This document shows positions 62,096 to 64,000 of a stretch of DNA of 64,000 bases, one piece after another. The stretch spans positions 2,629,494 to 2,693,493 of the forward strand of contig NW_022985549.1 in the NCBI RefSeq assembly GCF_010093815.1, read 5' to 3'. The notes under the pieces are model-generated. The model had not been told where the DNA came from and made no database searches. It saw nothing but the letters and a program-made list of their open reading frames with translations. The DNA is from Pseudovirgaria hyperparasitica (lineage: Eukaryota; Ascomycota; Dothideomycetes; Acrospermales; Acrospermaceae). Made by a program: the position numbers and the translations under genes. Every line of letters starts with the position of its first letter. Position 1 is the stretch's first letter.

Positions 62096-62460
62096 CATGA
62101 GAAAAACATAGGACTAAGAACCTAAAAAAAGGTACCCTACTATAGAATTAAACTCTTAATACGAAATATAAAAGGTTAGAGTACCTAAACTAATAACTAC
62201 TAGGCTACTAGTTCGGGTACTCTAATAGAATTTATAGAGATAAACTAATTTATATACGGTGCCTATACTTAGGTAACTTAAGGAAAATTAGAATGTAGAA
62301 TCTAATAGTTATAAGCTAAGCGAGCGCATATATAATATCGTTAAGTTAAGAATTAAATTACTAGAAACTAGCCGACGGGTATCTAAATGGTCTAAAAAGG
62401 ACTAAAACGGATAAAAGCTAGGTAAATAGAGCCGGCGTGCACCACCTATAGTAGATCTAG
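62096..62460. other. Region right of element 4, no gene seen
   Basis: RIP-mutated DNA without recognised coding. It contains an inverted motif, TTAGAGTACC near 62173 and GGGTACTCTAA near 62215, that could form a stem. Confidence 0.4.
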
Positions 62461-62577
62461 AATATATAGAGCCAGGTATAGAGCTAATATATAGAGCTAG
62501 GCATAGAGCTAATATATAGAGCTAGACTATAGAGCTAATATATAGAGCCAAACCCATAGAGCTAGAACCATAGAGCT
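62461..62577 (-). repeat. 25-bp tandem repeat (about 4.5 units)
   Basis: Units of 25-27 bp such as AATATATAGAGCTAGG...ATAGAGCT repeat from 62461. Reversed, each contains two AGCTCTAT motifs. It lies at the 3' end of the minus-strand reading frame to the right and may encode its C-terminal tail. Confidence 0.85.
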
Positions 62578-62579
62578 AC

Positions 62580-64000
62580 TCCTCTATCTTATTATCCGTC
62601 CTAACCTCTAGTATAGTCCTCTCTAACCGCATGATATAGCGGCGAAGAACGACGACCTTAGCCTCTAGAGTAATAACCCGATCTATTAGAGTCTAGAGGG
62701 AAGAGCCTTAAGCGCTAGAGCGTAGCGACTAGGTCTAAAGTTAGCTAATATAATCTAGAATAATCTAGAAGAGAATATATACCCTCTTATAAGGCGACTT
62801 AGAGGGAGAAATAGTAGACCTCTTATAAGATCTATTAGTAGCGCGAGATAGACGGAGGGGATAGAGCGAATCCTCTCTACGGCCTCTATAGCTAGGATAG
62901 ACTCCCTAGAATAGGTAGCCTAGGCGCTAGGGATCTTGCGGCGGCTAGAAAAATTAATAGGTGTTAAAAATAATTAACGTGCTCGTAACTTATACTTTAA
63001 TAACCTCTAGGAAGAGCTTATAGCGCTCCCTAAACTCCCTCTATATAGTAGGTAGGCGGCTATAAGGACCCCTAAGGGTCTCGCGGACGCGAAGGTCGTT
63101 ATATATATCTTATATATACATAGGAACCTAAGAATGTATTAGCGCGGACTACTTTAGATTATACTAGATTAAGATAGCCCATTATACTTACCTATAGATA
63201 AGTCTTACTAGTCACGGTATAGCGGCGGTAGCGGGTAGATAGAGTAAAGATAGGGTATATAGGCCCGTCGCGGTTAGTAGAGTAGTAGCTAATGCTAGAG
63301 TTAGAGCGAAAGAGATATTTAGAGCCGGCTATATGGCCCTTAATATACTTATAGTATATTAAACCGTAGTTCGCCGTTTTCCTATGGCGTAAACCGCGAC
63401 TACGTTTAGTATCCTTAGCGACCTAGGCCTTATTATTAGTAGGCTAGGGTTTAGAGCGAATATTAAGATTCTAAAAGGACCTAGAGCGACTAAATCGGTC
63501 TATATTAGACCGGAAGGAAGAGCGGCAAGGTAGCGGCGTAGGTAAGCGCGAGGGCTCGCGATTATCGTCTATAATAAGATCTTCTTTATTCTCTAGAGGA
63601 GGTAGAGTAGGCGGCGTGCGCTTTAGAGCGAGAGGAGAACCTACGACTACTTTATCTATAAGTTTAGTACTAGGATTACCTAGATTAGAGCGACTAGTAG
63701 CTATATTAGTAGTAGAGGTAGTAGTAGTAGTAGCCCTAGCTACTCTCTTCTCCGACTTAGAGCGCGCCTTTATACTACCGCGATAGATAGGCTTCTTAGC
63801 CAGCGTGGCCGGGGAGGAGGCGATGCCTTTAGAGCGAGTCTTACGAGAGAAGGAGGTAGGCTTAGAGATAGGACTAGTATTAGATATCTATATATATACG
63901 TTAGCTAGAGATCTAAGGAAGGAATATTCGTCTACCCTTAACGGCGATTAACGAAGCTAAATTAGTAACCATAATAACGCGAATAGGTTACATAGGACCG
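62580..64000 (-). pseudogene. RS-rich minus-strand coding relic, runs off the window
   Basis: On the minus strand the sequence reads like a basic, low-complexity protein. From about 63960 down to 63000 the motif CGCTCTAA or close variants recurs about ten times at irregular spacing, encoding Arg-Ser-Lys/Asn. Thr- and Pro-rich runs lie near 63700-63780. Near 62620-62680 a heptad-like segment, LEAKVVVLRRYIMRLERTI, could be a short coiled coil. RIP-type stops are present but rarer than to the left. I do not recognise the family; a Gag-like or ORF1 protein of another element, or a repeated host gene, would all fit. The N-terminus is outside the window. Confidence 0.4.

Overview
The window looks like a transposon graveyard in a filamentous ascomycete (Pezizomycotina). 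Three things point there. The one intact host gene has five introns of only 46-56 nt. The rest is almost stripped of CpA/TpG but still rich in TpA and CpG, the footprint of repeat-induced point mutation (RIP). The elements are families typical of ascomycetes: Ty3/Gypsy chromoviruses and a Tad1-like LINE.

Layout. 1-1545: an intact, spliced FMN-dependent alpha-hydroxy-acid dehydrogenase with a likely signal peptide. 1546-2140: ordinary intergenic DNA. From about 2140 to the right edge I find no intact gene. 3828-16678: a whole-length but decayed Ty3/Gypsy chromovirus (plus strand) with 138-bp LTRs and a 5-bp target duplication, carrying about 5 kb of extra coding-like sequence after its chromodomain. 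16684-27290: very AT-rich relics, including a long plus-strand coding relic of unknown family with two coding minisatellites, a solo LTR (22674-22901), and a minus-strand relic. 27295-32410: a LINE on the minus strand. 32411-37142: AT-rich relics. 37143-37370: a second LTR of the solo-LTR family, minus strand. 37693-49131: a second whole-length Ty3/Gypsy element on the minus strand with 372-bp LTRs; between its integrase and 3' LTR lies an extra reading frame resembling a 2-oxoglutarate/Fe(II) dioxygenase. About 50250-56470: a third Ty3/Gypsy chromovirus (minus strand), interrupted by two inverted copies of a 0.6-kb TRIM-like miniature LTR element. About 56498-62095: a fourth Ty3/Gypsy chromovirus (plus strand). 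62461-64000: a tandem repeat and the tail of an RS-rich minus-strand reading frame that leaves the window.

The best candidates for something undescribed are: (1) a bidirectional, all-frame-stop palindrome at reading-frame boundaries in two unrelated retroelements, the LINE and the second Gypsy element; (2) the dioxygenase-like extra frame in that Gypsy element; (3) a miniature LTR element with tRNA-like A and B boxes straddling its 5' LTR/internal junction, reminiscent of plant Cassandra TRIMs; (4) the large extra region of the first chromovirus. RIP has altered all of these, so function is inferred from ancestral signatures. All coordinates of decayed coding parts are approximate.
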